Positions 36,120-45,078 of a DNA stretch of 64,000 nucleotides are shown piece after piece (position 1 is the first letter of the stretch; the number at the start of each line of letters is the position of its first letter). This DNA comes from Fen-1273 sp963748405 (GTDB lineage: Bacteria > Bacteroidota > Ignavibacteria > UBA10030 > UBA6906). The notes under the pieces were generated by a model. The model saw nothing but the letters and a program-made list of their open reading frames with translations. It was not told the origin of the DNA and did no database searches. The translations under genes and the position numbers were made by a program. The stretch covers positions 202,614 through 266,613 of the forward strand of contig CAVVIT010000003.1 of the NCBI GenBank assembly GCA_963748405.1. The letters are read 5' to 3'.

Positions 36120-36223
36120 CAGAGCACGCTCTGCTGAAGTATCAGAATTTTTGTCGCCACGAGCTCATCGCGGGTGGCAATTGGATCTGCCTATGACACG
36201 TCAATCCGTGGCTCCAGGCTCTT

Positions 36224-36265
36224 CACGAACTCATCGTGCCTCGCTTCGAGACCGTTCATGTCCTT
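36224..36265 (-). repeat. 42-bp degenerate repeat shared with 30753-30794
   Basis: 36 of 42 positions agree between the two copies. On the minus strand each has an AAGGACATGAA followed by codons for LEARHDEFV, with in-frame stops soon after or before. They look like two remnants of one lost small gene family; I do not recognise the family. Confidence 0.45.
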
Positions 36266-36382
36266 CACCTCCCACGGGCTTCACATCGGGCGTGTTATCG
36301 CGGTTGAAGTCGTCGAGAATATCGAAGACGCTAATAGGGCTGAAGAAGATCCCACAAACAAATCTTCGGGCGGGATGCGTTT

Positions 36383-36679
36383 TTGCCTTTTGACGACCTT
36401 GCTGAGCGTGCTTCGAATGGAGAATTTGAGGAATTGAAGCAGTCATCGACGTACGTCGGGTTCAAGAGGCGGAAGGGCTCAATTTGCTACGAGGAACCCA
36501 TCTTTAATCCCTTGAAGACATCTAAGGCCGTGGCTAGGAAACAAGTTCGATTGGTGAATAGATTGCTCACGGACCTGGCGAAGCAACACATCGGTGGGGT
36601 CATTGAGATGGACGAGGACGAAGTGAATGAAATACTCTCACTGGGAATGGTAGAGGTCCTCAAATCATTTGACATCTGA
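36383..36679 (+). CDS. small hypothetical protein
   Basis: 98 residues from a TTG codon (no ATG in frame nearby): LPFDDLAERASNGEFEELKQ..., ending EVNEILSLGMVEVLKSFDI. It is acidic and helical in the second half, with no recognised family. Without a good start or ribosome-binding site it may be the 3' end of a decayed gene. Confidence 0.3.
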   Translation: MPFDDLAERASNGEFEELKQSSTYVGFKRRKGSICYEEPIFNPLKTSKAVARKQVRLVNRLLTDLAKQHIGGVIEMDEDEVNEILSLGMVEVLKSFDI

Positions 36680-36797
36680 ATCGCAACCAGACCCTTCGCC
36701 TAATGCACCGAACCATCGACAATCCATCATCCCGCAAAGGGGTGGCGGCTAGCACAGAATAGGTTCCGCAACAGGTGCGGACCACTCGTGGCCATCC

Positions 36798-36820
36798 TTG
36801 GGGAATATCGTGGCCCTTGA
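36798..36820 (+). repeat. solo IS21 right-end remnant
   Basis: TGGGGAATATCGTGGCCCTTGA is identical to the right terminus of the IS21 element at 27469-27490 except for its last bases. No IstA/IstB sequence adjoins it, so it marks a lost or partially deleted IS21 copy. Confidence 0.65.
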
Positions 36821-36977
36821 AATTCCCGGTGCGAAATTACAATGTATAAAGAAGTTCTGAATTTGTCGGCTTGGTCTCAGGCCGTGCGAGAATCCTCACT
36901 CAAGCGCCTCCGACTCGTCCCTGCCGGAGTGGAGAACTGGCTACCAGTCCCTGGCGCAATGAGTTTTGCTGATCTGG

Positions 36978-37031
36978 CTCATCCCTGAACCAGATGTAAT
37001 AATACCCCGATTGGGATTTCGACAGGAACAT
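36978..37031 (-). pseudogene. truncated 5' end of a tyrosine-integrase gene
   Basis: From the ATG at 37031, preceded by GAGGAGG, the peptide MFLSKSQSGYYYIWFRDE matches the start of the integrase at 61167 (MFLSKSRRGYYYIWYTDD). Then the similarity ends. It stands left of a terminator and tRNA-Asp fragment in the same arrangement as the intact integrase. It is the stub of a second, older element's integrase. Confidence 0.75.
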
Positions 37032-37111
37032 GGGTTGCCTCCTCGTGAATGGAGACGAGGGCAACCAATTGGGCAACCAATGGAGATATTCTGGCGGGGC
37101 CGTAAAAAGCA

Positions 37112-37144
37112 AAAGCCTCGGAAGTCGTTGACCTCCAAGGCTTT
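37112..37144 (-). terminator. terminator downstream of the tRNA-Asp fragment
   Basis: AAAGCCTCGG / CCAAGGCTTT stem, equivalent in place to the hairpin at 61246-61280. It belongs to the tRNA transcription unit on the minus strand. Confidence 0.6.
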
Positions 37145-37147
37145 GCC

Positions 37148-37194
<47 letters not shown>

Positions 37195-37500
37195 CCTTAT
37201 CGTGGCCAATCACGCCCTGGTAAGCAGAATAACTTCTGTAAAGAACCTCTTACTCGGCCCCGAGGTAACCAATCGAGTAACCACTCTTCGGTAGATGTAG
37301 CTCGAACGGAATATACAATTCCCCGCCAGTTCACGCAAGCAGAAAAGACTCGGGGGTAATCTTCGGCACGAAGGTCCGAGAACCCATCGCCCAGGTTGGC
37401 AACGTGAGCCACGACTCGCGAAGTGTTTCATATCTTTGCGAATGGTCTCCGACCACCCGCACGTCAGGTTGTTCGAATGCCCGCTGGTACAATCGTAACA
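37195..37500. other. non-coding interval at the element's left end
   Basis: About 300 bp with no gene, hairpin or family motif that I can support. Confidence 0.35.
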
Positions 37501-38019
37501 TTATCTCCGTGGAATCGTCTTCCGCAAAACCAGAACAGCGCGCGGAGAATCCATTGGAAAACCAAACCGCTGATAAGGTTTGGCTCTAATCCTTCCCACC
37601 AGATCCGACAACTCAACTGCCGCCAAGGTTCCACCTCGATAGCGCGAGATAGTCACCTCGCGTAGAACTCCAGACCAAGAAATTGTAAGTGTCAGAATCA
37701 CTTGAAGAGTACTCGGAAACTCATTCCAATTCTGAACATAGTGCGGAACGGATACGGTATCGCCAGAATCGAGCAGTACACAGACCTCGGGACCCGTTTC
37801 CCAAGGGAGCACGCAGCCACCACTGTCTATGATTGGTCTCGCGTATTTGACGAACTCCTTCTCATGCGAATCGATGGAATCGAGGAACGGGTTGATGGGG
37901 ACGGGTCGACTGTCGCGAAAGATCATGCTATCAGGCTCTATCCACTCTCGCGATTGTCCGCGAAGGGGCGAGATCTGCATTACGAATATGAGGACAACTG
38001 CTTCGATGACGTGGGCCAT
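37501..38019 (-). CDS. exported protein with TonB C-terminal-like domain
   Basis: 172 residues from the ATG at 38019, which opens a signal/anchor segment (VIEAVVLIFVMQISPLRG). The last ~70 residues read LQVILTLTISWSGVLREVTISR, then LVGRIRAKPYQRFGFPMDSP and RAVLVLRKTIP. This is the beta-alpha-beta pattern of the TonB C-terminal domain found alone in many Bacteroidota proteins. It contains a Cys pair in GGCVLPW...EVCVLLD. No TonB-dependent receptor is nearby; function uncertain. Confidence 0.5.
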   Translation of the reverse strand: MAHVIEAVVLIFVMQISPLRGQSREWIEPDSMIFRDSRPVPINPFLDSIDSHEKEFVKYARPIIDSGGCVLPWETGPEVCVLLDSGDTVSVPHYVQNWNEFPSTLQVILTLTISWSGVLREVTISRYRGGTLAAVELSDLVGRIRAKPYQRFGFPMDSPRAVLVLRKTIPRR

Positions 38020-38190
38020 GAGCGTCGAAGCCGAGGGAATAAGTCTGAACCTTGTGGACGGGGCGTAAAACAATTCGCACTTTCTCCAGATAAGTGCACA
38101 CGTCTGGCACACCAGTTGTACTAGCTCAGCCGACCAAATGTTCCCGTGACCCGCATGTCTGCAAATTGAGTGAGTTGCTAATCAGGAACA

Positions 38191-39039
38191 CTACTTCTTG
38201 AATCCAAGCCACGCTAGCAGGGCCGCACCGACTAACAAGGCCACCATCTTTATTAGTTCTTTTGCGCCGTCCTCCTGAAGCGACCGAAGAAATCTCTGCC
38301 AAAGTGTGGGGCTCAGTCCCTTGGTCAAGAAGAGATTGTAGCCGAGTTTGTCGACTATACTCGCGGGGCTCAAGGGATCAGACGGCTGTCCGATCCATTC
38401 TTTCCCAAGTATTCGAATCCAGTTCGAAGAACGGTCCTGACCAATCTTCTTTTTCAGAATAGCGAGACACTCCCGACAAAGAAAACCTTGAAGTGTCTTA
38501 TAGCGAACGTCCCTAATTGTCGAATTGAAATCCGCAATGCAGCCCCGAGTTGAGAGGTGGCTAATGTGATGCACGTTGAGGTTTATAATGCTGGTGAGGC
38601 CCTCAAGCATCACCATAGTTAGCATGAATTCCAACAAGGAAGGAGGGGCCATTGTGTCTTCCCATTCACCAAGAAACACCGCGGAATATCTGCGCTCCCA
38701 AAATTCGTACCATCGGGTATCCAAAGACGCTAAAGTCAGAAACACATACCGATCGGGGAGCTCAACGCGCAGGCCGTATTCTCCACAGGTTTGTTCGAGA
38801 AAGACATCGAGCGCACGAACGCACTTCGGTGCTTCGCGACGAAAATCGGCCATGGATAGAACGGCCTTCGCGTTCAGCGTATTTAGAAACGGGAAATCCT
38901 TGTCAAGAGGGAGGAACTCGAATTCTACGTCTGATTGGAGCGTGTTGAGTTTGAGAACAAGATATTCCAAGGCGGGAAGAGGAAATGCCCCCAGGTCACC
39001 TGGGACGATTGCCAATCTTTTGATCGAATTTCGCGCCAT
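38191..39039 (-). CDS. membrane-anchored protein with HHxxH and CxxC motifs, unknown function
   Basis: 282 residues from the ATG at 39039 (a 304-residue form starts at 39105). The central part carries NLNVHHISH, then RGCIADFN, then GFLCRECLAILKK: an HHxxH, a Cys and a CxxC within ~35 residues, suggesting a metal site. The last 24 residues are one TM helix (MVALLVGAALLAWLGF). The spacing recalls small zincin-like or Zn-binding domains in predicted defence proteins, but I cannot name the family. It lies next to an Mrr-type nuclease on the same strand. Confidence 0.5.
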   Translation of the reverse strand: MARNSIKRLAIVPGDLGAFPLPALEYLVLKLNTLQSDVEFEFLPLDKDFPFLNTLNAKAVLSMADFRREAPKCVRALDVFLEQTCGEYGLRVELPDRYVFLTLASLDTRWYEFWERRYSAVFLGEWEDTMAPPSLLEFMLTMVMLEGLTSIINLNVHHISHLSTRGCIADFNSTIRDVRYKTLQGFLCRECLAILKKKIGQDRSSNWIRILGKEWIGQPSDPLSPASIVDKLGYNLFLTKGLSPTLWQRFLRSLQEDGAKELIKMVALLVGAALLAWLGFKK

Positions 39040-39193
39040 GTAGTCACCCGAATAAATAGGACGTAACTGTATTTGATCCAATGCCGAGAGATGGTTCCCA
39101 GACATTACCGAGTACTGCTCGCATGGATCTAAATGCTAAGCTCGGCAGTCCACTCTCAGTCTTCCCTGGCTGCAATATTGCGATGTACCATCC

Positions 39194-40093
39194 TCATTCT
39201 TCCGCAAAGTAGTCGAAATCAATTTTCTTCACTTCATAGCTTACGGCTGGAGTAACCCCCACGTTGTTGTCGATCATGAACTGAGCAAGATCTTCTCCGT
39301 CCACCAAAACAATCTTGGTTTCAATCTTGGCCACGTAATCCATTGCCTCCTTGGAGAAGTCCGAGGTGGTGATGAATATCCCCTTCCTGGCTCGCTGGCC
39401 CTGGAGAGCGCCAGCGAACTTCTGGATTTCGGGACGCCCAACAGTATTCGCCCACCGCTTCGCCTGGATGTAGATAATATCGAGTCCGAGTCTATCCTCC
39501 TTGATGATTCCATCGATCCCTTCGTCTCCCGTCTTTCCAACAGCCTGACCTGCGTCCTTCAGCGTTCCCCCGTATCCCATGCTGACCAGAAGATTCACGA
39601 CGAGCTTCTCGAACATTTGCGGAGAACTGCTCTTGATTTGATCGAGAAGATCGTTTGCCAGACCTTGTCGAAGGTCGAGATAGGCGGCTTCGAGCTGTTC
39701 TTCGGGTGTGTCTGCGGAAGGACCCTTCTGAGGTTCATCTTTCTGGTGTTTGAGATTCCTGAACGCAAGAAATTCTGGAAACTGGCCGAGGAACTGGACA
39801 TTTATTTCCGTGGGCTTGGCACCGAGCACATCTTGCCCTCGCTTCGTAATGCGAAGAAGCGCTCTCTTGGGAGACTCAAGGAGGCCCGCCTTTTTCATAT
39901 AGGTGCGGGCCCAACCAACTCGATTGTCAAACACACACTGCTGACCGCTCGGGAGTAGTTCCTTCCGTTCTGATTCCGTGAGTTTGAATTGATCGGCAAG
40001 GGTCTGAATGGCCTCACGAACTGCGTGCTCCTTACCATCGCCTGCGAATTGAAGAAGGGGGAGCATGATACTTTGATAGTCAGGTATTGCCAT
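39194..40093 (-). CDS. mrr: Mrr-type restriction endonuclease
   Basis: 299 residues from the ATG at 40093 (PDYQSIMLPLLQFAGDGKEH). The N-terminal winged-helix Mrr_N domain covers ~1-90 (GWARTYMKKAGLLESPKR). The C-terminal PD-(D/E)xK domain has FEKLVVNLLVSMGYGG, GDEGIDGIIKED (catalytic Asp) and IYIQAKRW (Q-x-K). Mrr enzymes cut methylated foreign DNA. Length and motif order are normal, so it should be active. It is likely part of the defence cargo of the integrative element. Confidence 0.9.
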   Translation of the reverse strand: MAIPDYQSIMLPLLQFAGDGKEHAVREAIQTLADQFKLTESERKELLPSGQQCVFDNRVGWARTYMKKAGLLESPKRALLRITKRGQDVLGAKPTEINVQFLGQFPEFLAFRNLKHQKDEPQKGPSADTPEEQLEAAYLDLRQGLANDLLDQIKSSSPQMFEKLVVNLLVSMGYGGTLKDAGQAVGKTGDEGIDGIIKEDRLGLDIIYIQAKRWANTVGRPEIQKFAGALQGQRARKGIFITTSDFSKEAMDYVAKIETKIVLVDGEDLAQFMIDNNVGVTPAVSYEVKKIDFDYFAEE

Positions 40094-40190
40094 TACAGGC
40101 CCTTTCAAGTTATTCATCTCTCGAGGAACAATTCCTTACCTCTCCCTCCGAGCCTTCTGCCAGATTCAGTCCCTGCCTTGGCAGCCCCCC

Positions 40191-40709
40191 TCACTCCTTT
40201 AGGATTCCCGCTGCCTGCAAGGACTCTCGGATTCTGGGGTCTCCCCGCGGATCTGACTGTAAAGGAAGCCAGGCTGGTGAGATGCTATAGGGTTTCGGTG
40301 TGATGACATCGATATATGGCACCCTCGGAATGACAGAAGAATAAGCCCACCAGAAAGCTCCAAGGTAGATCCTCTGTTTTCCCACCATCACAACGACGGG
40401 AACGCCGAAAGACTTGCCCCGAAGAGCCCACATCTCTGCCAGGACACTGTCAAGCGCGGGGACTGGCACGAAGGCATGGGTTGACCAATGGTATGCACCC
40501 AAATCGCGCGCTCTGATGAACGGCTGGGGAGCAAGCGTCAGGTCTTCAAGGGGGAGGCTCCACGCAGTACGAGCGTCGATAGAAGTATCGAGTAGGCGAT
40601 AGATTGCGAACTCGTTATCCAGCCTCGCGTTGGTTCCAAAGTCGCTGCACGCGCCACAGAATAGAAGTCCGAGGGCGACGAACAAGTACGATGCCTTCAA
40701 GTAGAACAC
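40191..40709 (-). CDS. lipoprotein of unknown function
   Basis: 172 residues. The N-terminus FVALGLLFCGACSDFGTN is a lipoprotein signal with the lipobox ending in GAC. The remainder (PQPFIRARDLGAYHWSTHAF, VVVMVGKQRIYLGAFWWA) matches no family I know. It is on the same strand as 40794-41585, another exported protein, with an 84-bp gap; they may be cotranscribed. Confidence 0.6.
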   Translation of the reverse strand: MFYLKASYLFVALGLLFCGACSDFGTNARLDNEFAIYRLLDTSIDARTAWSLPLEDLTLAPQPFIRARDLGAYHWSTHAFVPVPALDSVLAEMWALRGKSFGVPVVVMVGKQRIYLGAFWWAYSSVIPRVPYIDVITPKPYSISPAWLPLQSDPRGDPRIRESLQAAGILKE

Positions 40710-40793
40710 CTCCTCCGTCGAAGTGGCAGAGTTCTGAACGTTGTATGATCGCGGTAGTCGGCCACGTGTGGATTTTTGCCTGACGGCAACAGC

Positions 40794-41585
40794 TTAGCGA
40801 CCTCGTTCGAGTCGAGCGCAAAGGAACTCCGCATCATGTCTTAGGATGAAGTAAGCCTGGGAGGATAGCACGACCGAACTATCATGCTGAACTTCTTCAG
40901 TTGCCTTGCGAAGAATGGCCAATGTAGTCAGCGTATCGCATTGAGCTATCGTTGCTCGGGCCTTGGTGAACCAGACTACATACTTGTCTGCTGATCGCGG
41001 ATTATCCAGCCACCCGAGGTCGGGCATCTGCCCGATGTAACGAAGCATTGTATCAAGTGTAGCCGTAGCAGGTAAGCCCTCAAGATTGATCGGCCCTATC
41101 GTCGCGCCCATCAATCCTGGCCCGTACGGCGTCTTATCAGAGTACCCAGGGATACTGTCAGTCGCGAAGCCCTCAGGAAACCAGGGAGACGGTGCCCAGC
41201 CTTCCGCGTAAAACTCGACTATTCCTGGGGGCGACTCAGAACTGAAACGGAACCCCGCCTGTGTTGATCGGGGAGAAATCTCAGATGTGTGTGTGCCCCA
41301 TTTCACCAAGTGATGTTTGACTGTTTTGTCCGCTCTGAGCCATTGCGACGGCGAGCGAAGATCCTCGATTCTTACTCTATCGGCAAGAGGCAGCCAGTAC
41401 TGCCAGATAGATTGTTCCGCCCTCGGACCATTCGCGAGAGTGTAAGAGTAGGTATACTTGTGGTCTGTCACCGACACTCTTATCTTCACTTCAATGTCTA
41501 TCTTGTCCCTCATGATGACCGAGTCCTGCGCAAGTGTTATCACAGGCAGCGCCGAAAGGATGAGTGCACACCGAAACTTCTTCAC
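40794..41585 (-). CDS. exported hypothetical protein
   Basis: 263 residues with a signal peptide (CALILSALPVITLAQD). The first half looks beta-rich (IDIEVKIRVSVTDHKYTYSY, ANGPRAEQSIWQYWLP) and the second half contains a helical segment (LTTLAILRKATEEVQ). No family recognised. It carries its own upstream region with an imperfect AGGCC/GGCCT hairpin near 41671-41700. Confidence 0.6.
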   Translation of the reverse strand: MKKFRCALILSALPVITLAQDSVIMRDKIDIEVKIRVSVTDHKYTYSYTLANGPRAEQSIWQYWLPLADRVRIEDLRSPSQWLRADKTVKHHLVKWGTHTSEISPRSTQAGFRFSSESPPGIVEFYAEGWAPSPWFPEGFATDSIPGYSDKTPYGPGLMGATIGPINLEGLPATATLDTMLRYIGQMPDLGWLDNPRSADKYVVWFTKARATIAQCDTLTTLAILRKATEEVQHDSSVVLSSQAYFILRHDAEFLCARLERGR

Positions 41586-42095
41586 CGTATTCTCCGTGTC
41601 TTGCGCTTTCTATTAACCTCGGCGGCGCAGTGCCCTGGTGGACTCGAAACGATCCCACTGATAACAACCAGGCCCCTTCCCGCAATCTGAAGAGGCCTGT
41701 TCGAATGAACTCACCTGAAATGTACTCCATTCATCGAGCATTGTCAACGTAATGCGCGCTCATGTGCCGAGGAGCGATTGGCCCGAGTGTCATGAATGAA
41801 TCACAGATTTTTCTCGCACTGCAATCAAAACTCCATCCGCGGGAGATGGATTACAGCGGAAGGTGTCGCGCAGAACACAGCAGAACACAACACATGGGGT
41901 GAACAGTGCCGACAGAAAATTCATAATATAATGCGGGTGCGTTTTATCGGCTTCACCCTACCCCCCTCGTTTTAAGGCATACCCCTCGGTCTTCGTTGAG
42001 AATTGCCGCCACGTTGCGTTTCCCCTCCCTCCCCGAGATGCAATCTGCCGAGCCTTCGGCGATAAGCAACCACAACCAACCATCGGGAGATTGAC
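41586..42095. other. divergent intergenic region
   Basis: About 510 bp between the leftward exported-protein gene and the rightward small-protein/RadC operon. I see only short repeats (AGAACACAGC/AGAACACAAC near 41872-41890) and no gene. It should hold the promoter of the recombination operon. Confidence 0.35.
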
Positions 42096-42377
42096 ATGGA
42101 CTCAACGAGTAAGGCAACTCAGACTGTCACGTTCGACTTCGATTGCTACCGCTTCAATGGCAAAGGGAACCGACCCGTCTTGGTAGCTTCACCAGATGAG
42201 GCAGATTTCATGCGGTCACGCCATTCGATCAGCGAGTCTGCGGTGGAGCTTGCTACGCAACGGGTTCTGCAATGGAGTAGACGGAAGGGCGTCGGGATCA
42301 CCGCCAAGGAGCCCTACCCTTCCAACGAGGACGGGAAATACTGGTTGGAGTTCCGACTCGGCGGCATCACCCTATAA
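42096..42377 (+). CDS. small hypothetical protein, first gene of the recombination operon
   Basis: 93 residues (SKATQTVTFDFDCYRFNGKG ... YWLEFRLGGITL), preceded by GGGAGA. No known family. It starts a co-oriented series (42096 to 45648) that continues with another small gene, a RadC-like protein, DUF932, a Sak4-like ATPase and its neighbour. Confidence 0.6.
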   Translation: MDSTSKATQTVTFDFDCYRFNGKGNRPVLVASPDEADFMRSRHSISESAVELATQRVLQWSRRKGVGITAKEPYPSNEDGKYWLEFRLGGITL

Positions 42378-42466
42378 CAACATTTCCTCCCTCCACCACG
42401 GCGGTATCGGCTGTCTCCCCCCAGTCGGTACCGCCGTTTTCATTCGAACAACTCAAGGAGATAATC

Positions 42467-42676
42467 ATGGACACGAGAAGGGCCTTTCATCTCGTCTACT
42501 TGCCAGCGGACGTGCTGCGCGGCGCCAGAGAGAGGGTTGTCAGTCTGATCGAGACCGACGACCTTGCGGACGTTTCGCTACAGCTCGTGGCAGCACCAGG
42601 ATCGATTGCCCTGGAGCTGTATGCATGCGACAGGGCCGAAGCAGCATTTGAGCTGCGTGACCTTGGTTTCGCGTAA
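42467..42676 (+). CDS. small hypothetical protein
   Basis: 69 residues (RAFHLVYLPADVLRGARERV ... EAAFELRDLGFA) with a strong ribosome-binding site AAGGAGATAATC before the ATG. The alpha/beta pattern gives no assignable family. Confidence 0.6.
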   Translation: MDTRRAFHLVYLPADVLRGARERVVSLIETDDLADVSLQLVAAPGSIALELYACDRAEAAFELRDLGFA

Positions 42677-42748
42677 CCAGAATGGCGGGCGGGTCCCGTG
42701 TGGGCCCGTTACGCCCATTTGAACAGGAAGGGAGGCGTAATCGAACCA

Positions 42749-43201
42749 ATGAAGCACTTCATACGCAACGTAACCTGGAGGTTTCGGGACTGTGCGGAGA
42801 CATACCCACAGCTCGCAAGGGAGAAGATCTACGTCCGCTCTCCCGAGGATGTGTTCCGCAACTTCAAGTTCCTCTTTACGGATCAAATGCGCGAACGGTT
42901 TCTCGTGATTTGGCTTAATAGTGCGAACCGCGTGAGCGGCTTCGAGATCATCACCGAGGGAACGCTGAACGCCAGTCTCGCCCACCCACGCGAAGTATTT
43001 CGAGGTGCTATCGTGGCGACCTGCGCAAGCATCATCGTGGCGCATAACCATCCATCAGGCAACGCGGAGCCATCCGCAGAAGATGTCCAGATAACGAAGC
43101 AGCTCGCGGAGGCTGGCAAACTCATCGGAATCCCTGTCCACGATCACATCATCTTCACGGACGAGGGATACACCTCGCTCGCAGAACGCGGGATCGTGTA
43201 G
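42749..43201 (+). CDS. radC: RadC-like JAB-domain protein
   Basis: 150 residues from the ATG at 42749, preceded by GGAGG. The RadC/JAB core is complete: ERFLVIWLNSANRV, EGTLNASLAHPREVFRGA (Glu upstream), and the metal motif AHNHPSGNAEPSAEDVQIT, ending DHIIFTDEGYTSLAERG. Such short RadC proteins without the N-terminal HhH part are common on mobile elements. The symbol follows family usage; a role in DNA repair is not proven for this family. Confidence 0.85.
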   Translation: MKHFIRNVTWRFRDCAETYPQLAREKIYVRSPEDVFRNFKFLFTDQMRERFLVIWLNSANRVSGFEIITEGTLNASLAHPREVFRGAIVATCASIIVAHNHPSGNAEPSAEDVQITKQLAEAGKLIGIPVHDHIIFTDEGYTSLAERGIV

Positions 43202-43279
43202 CGCCGCTCAGGCAATCTCCCGCAGATCCTCCGATTCACAGCTACCCAATACCTGACCACATCACCTCCAAAATCGAAT

Positions 43280-43363
43280 TTGAGTGGGCATCTGGAGTGC
43301 CTGGGCTCTGGGGGGCCATCCACCTACCCCCCGTACCGAGATCTGGAAAGAAAGCCCACTCAA
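43280..43363. other. structured intergenic element (inverted repeat with inner hairpin)
   Basis: TTGAGTGGGC at 43280-43289 pairs with GCCCACTCAA at 43354-43363. Inside, a G6 run (after CTCTG) can pair with a C6 run before GTACC. It lies between radC and the DUF932 gene. CCCACTCAA also recurs twice near 60030-60110 in the same element. It could be an attenuator, a small RNA or a binding site. Confidence 0.35.
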
Positions 43364-43438
43364 TGCCGCATTGAACCGCAAGGCGACCCTGTTCTGGGGC
43401 GATCCTATCCGTAACTACCACCAAAAGGAGACATCAGC

Positions 43439-44230
43439 ATGAACCCATTCGCGCAGATCGAAGTCACACCCCTATTTTCCCGAGACGGTATGCAGTCTCA
43501 GGGAAAATCTGTCCGCATTGAGGACAAGGAATCCCCTGCGGGTTGGGATGAAATCGGGGTAGTATCGTCGAACTACCTCCTGGTCCACAACGGCAAAGTG
43601 AAGGATGTCGTGGATCAGATTGCAGAGAGAACGAAGCTCGGCGACTGGAAACAGCGCAAGCTCTTCTTCGATGGACGCCGCTTCGTCTACTCACTCACGA
43701 GCGACAGCCTGACCGCGGAAGTCGCCCCTGGCGACCTGATCCGCTTCGGCCTACTCGCCTACAACAGCTACGATGGGTCTCGCGCAGTTTCTGTCGGCGC
43801 CTACGCAGAGCACCTGGTTTGTTCAAACGGGATGACCTCCGAAACCTACTTCGCCAGGTTCACATTCCGCCACCACAAAGGAAACATCAACTGGGACGAG
43901 GAGACGGGCCGCGCCTTTACGGCTCTCATGCCAGGTTCAAGGGCAAAGCTGACCAGGTTCGCGGGGACGCTCCAAAAGCTTCAGCGGAAACCCCTAACCG
44001 TCGCCGACTTGCGCCTCATGAGAACCGAACATCTCAACGGCCTGAGCGTCAGTGCGTGGGGAAGGATTCTTGACAGGTTTCTGGCGCACGAGAAGCACAC
44101 GGGGTTCGGGTTGCTCGATGCGTGCACGCGGATCTTCTGGCAAAACGAAAAGCAGAGCTTCTCGGACTACGCGAACAATTCATACGTGACCGATGGGTTG
44201 GTCGAATTTGCCGCCAGGCTGCCAGGATGA
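43439..44230 (+). CDS. DUF932 (phage/plasmid-like) protein
   Basis: 263 residues beginning NPFAQIEVTPLFSRDG. The DUF932 pattern is visible: VVSSNYLLVHNGKVKDVVDQ, GLLAYNSYDGSRAVSVGAYA, LVCSNGMTSETYFARFTFRH and HEKHTGFGLLDACTRIF. The family is found on plasmids and phages beside recombination genes; its biochemical role is unknown. Ribosome-binding site AAAGGAG before the ATG. Followed after 56 bp by the Sak4-like ATPase. Confidence 0.8.
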   Translation: MNPFAQIEVTPLFSRDGMQSQGKSVRIEDKESPAGWDEIGVVSSNYLLVHNGKVKDVVDQIAERTKLGDWKQRKLFFDGRRFVYSLTSDSLTAEVAPGDLIRFGLLAYNSYDGSRAVSVGAYAEHLVCSNGMTSETYFARFTFRHHKGNINWDEETGRAFTALMPGSRAKLTRFAGTLQKLQRKPLTVADLRLMRTEHLNGLSVSAWGRILDRFLAHEKHTGFGLLDACTRIFWQNEKQSFSDYANNSYVTDGLVEFAARLPG

Positions 44231-44286
44231 AGCAAACAACGGGGGCCATATCGGCCCCCTTCATATACCACCAGACGGAGCGCATA

Positions 44287-45060
44287 ATGAAGCCAAGTCC
44301 ATACTTCCAGAACGACAAGGAGCAGCAGGAACTTCTCGCCAAGCGGGACTCCTTCAAATTCTCCGAGCCAGAGCTGTCTCCCAAGCTGGTCCTCCTGGTT
44401 TCGGGGCGAGAAGGAAGCGGAAAGACCCACCTCGCCTGCACAATGAGCGAGCTTGGCCCCGTGTACTTGATCGACACGGAATACCGAGCGCAGATCGTTA
44501 CCAGGAAGTTCAAGAACGTGCAGTTCACGGTGGCGAAGAACTTCAGGGAAATGGCGGTCGCCGTCAAGCACATCCTGAAGTATCAGCGGGCTGGCACCAT
44601 TGTGCTCGACTCGGGCTCGGATCTGCAAACATTCGCTGAGATCGAGTACCTGGAGCGGACCGAGCGCGAGAAGGTTGGGATGGCATGGAATTGGGCTGAG
44701 GTCTGGCGCCTCTGCAATGCCATCATCGACGACGTTAAGATCAGCCAGCAGTTCAACCTCGTCATTACGTCCAGGTTGAAGGAATCGTATGTAAACGAGA
44801 AGGCGACTGGCAATTTCGTGCCGCGGATATACTCCACGCTTCCCTACAAGGCCGACATCATGCTCCAGTTCACCCAGGAGAAGGATCCGAGGCTTCTGGT
44901 CACGAAGAACGGGTTCACGGGAGGGGTTGGGACTCCCGCGCCGAGTGCATCTTCCCTCCCGCAACTCATCACCCTGCTGTCCAAAACAACTCAGCCCGCC
45001 CAGACGCACCCTGCTACTCAGGGTTCAGGGACGGCGCTGAAAATCGCATCGCAACAATAA
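44287..45060 (+). CDS. P-loop ATPase, phage recombination (Sak4-like) type
   Basis: 257 residues from the ATG at 44287; earlier in-frame codons lie inside the DUF932 gene. Walker A is LLVSGREGSGKTHLACTM and Walker B is AGTIVLDSGSD. IDTEYRAQ and QQFNLVITSRLKESY complete a small RecA-like core, and a Gln/Thr/Pro-rich tail follows. The size, motif set and position before a probable ssDNA-associated gene fit phage Sak4-type annealing ATPases. The assignment is by motif and context, not alignment. Confidence 0.65.
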   Translation: MKPSPYFQNDKEQQELLAKRDSFKFSEPELSPKLVLLVSGREGSGKTHLACTMSELGPVYLIDTEYRAQIVTRKFKNVQFTVAKNFREMAVAVKHILKYQRAGTIVLDSGSDLQTFAEIEYLERTEREKVGMAWNWAEVWRLCNAIIDDVKISQQFNLVITSRLKESYVNEKATGNFVPRIYSTLPYKADIMLQFTQEKDPRLLVTKNGFTGGVGTPAPSASSLPQLITLLSKTTQPAQTHPATQGSGTALKIASQQ

Positions 45061-45078
45061 CCAAAGAGGAGAATACAC

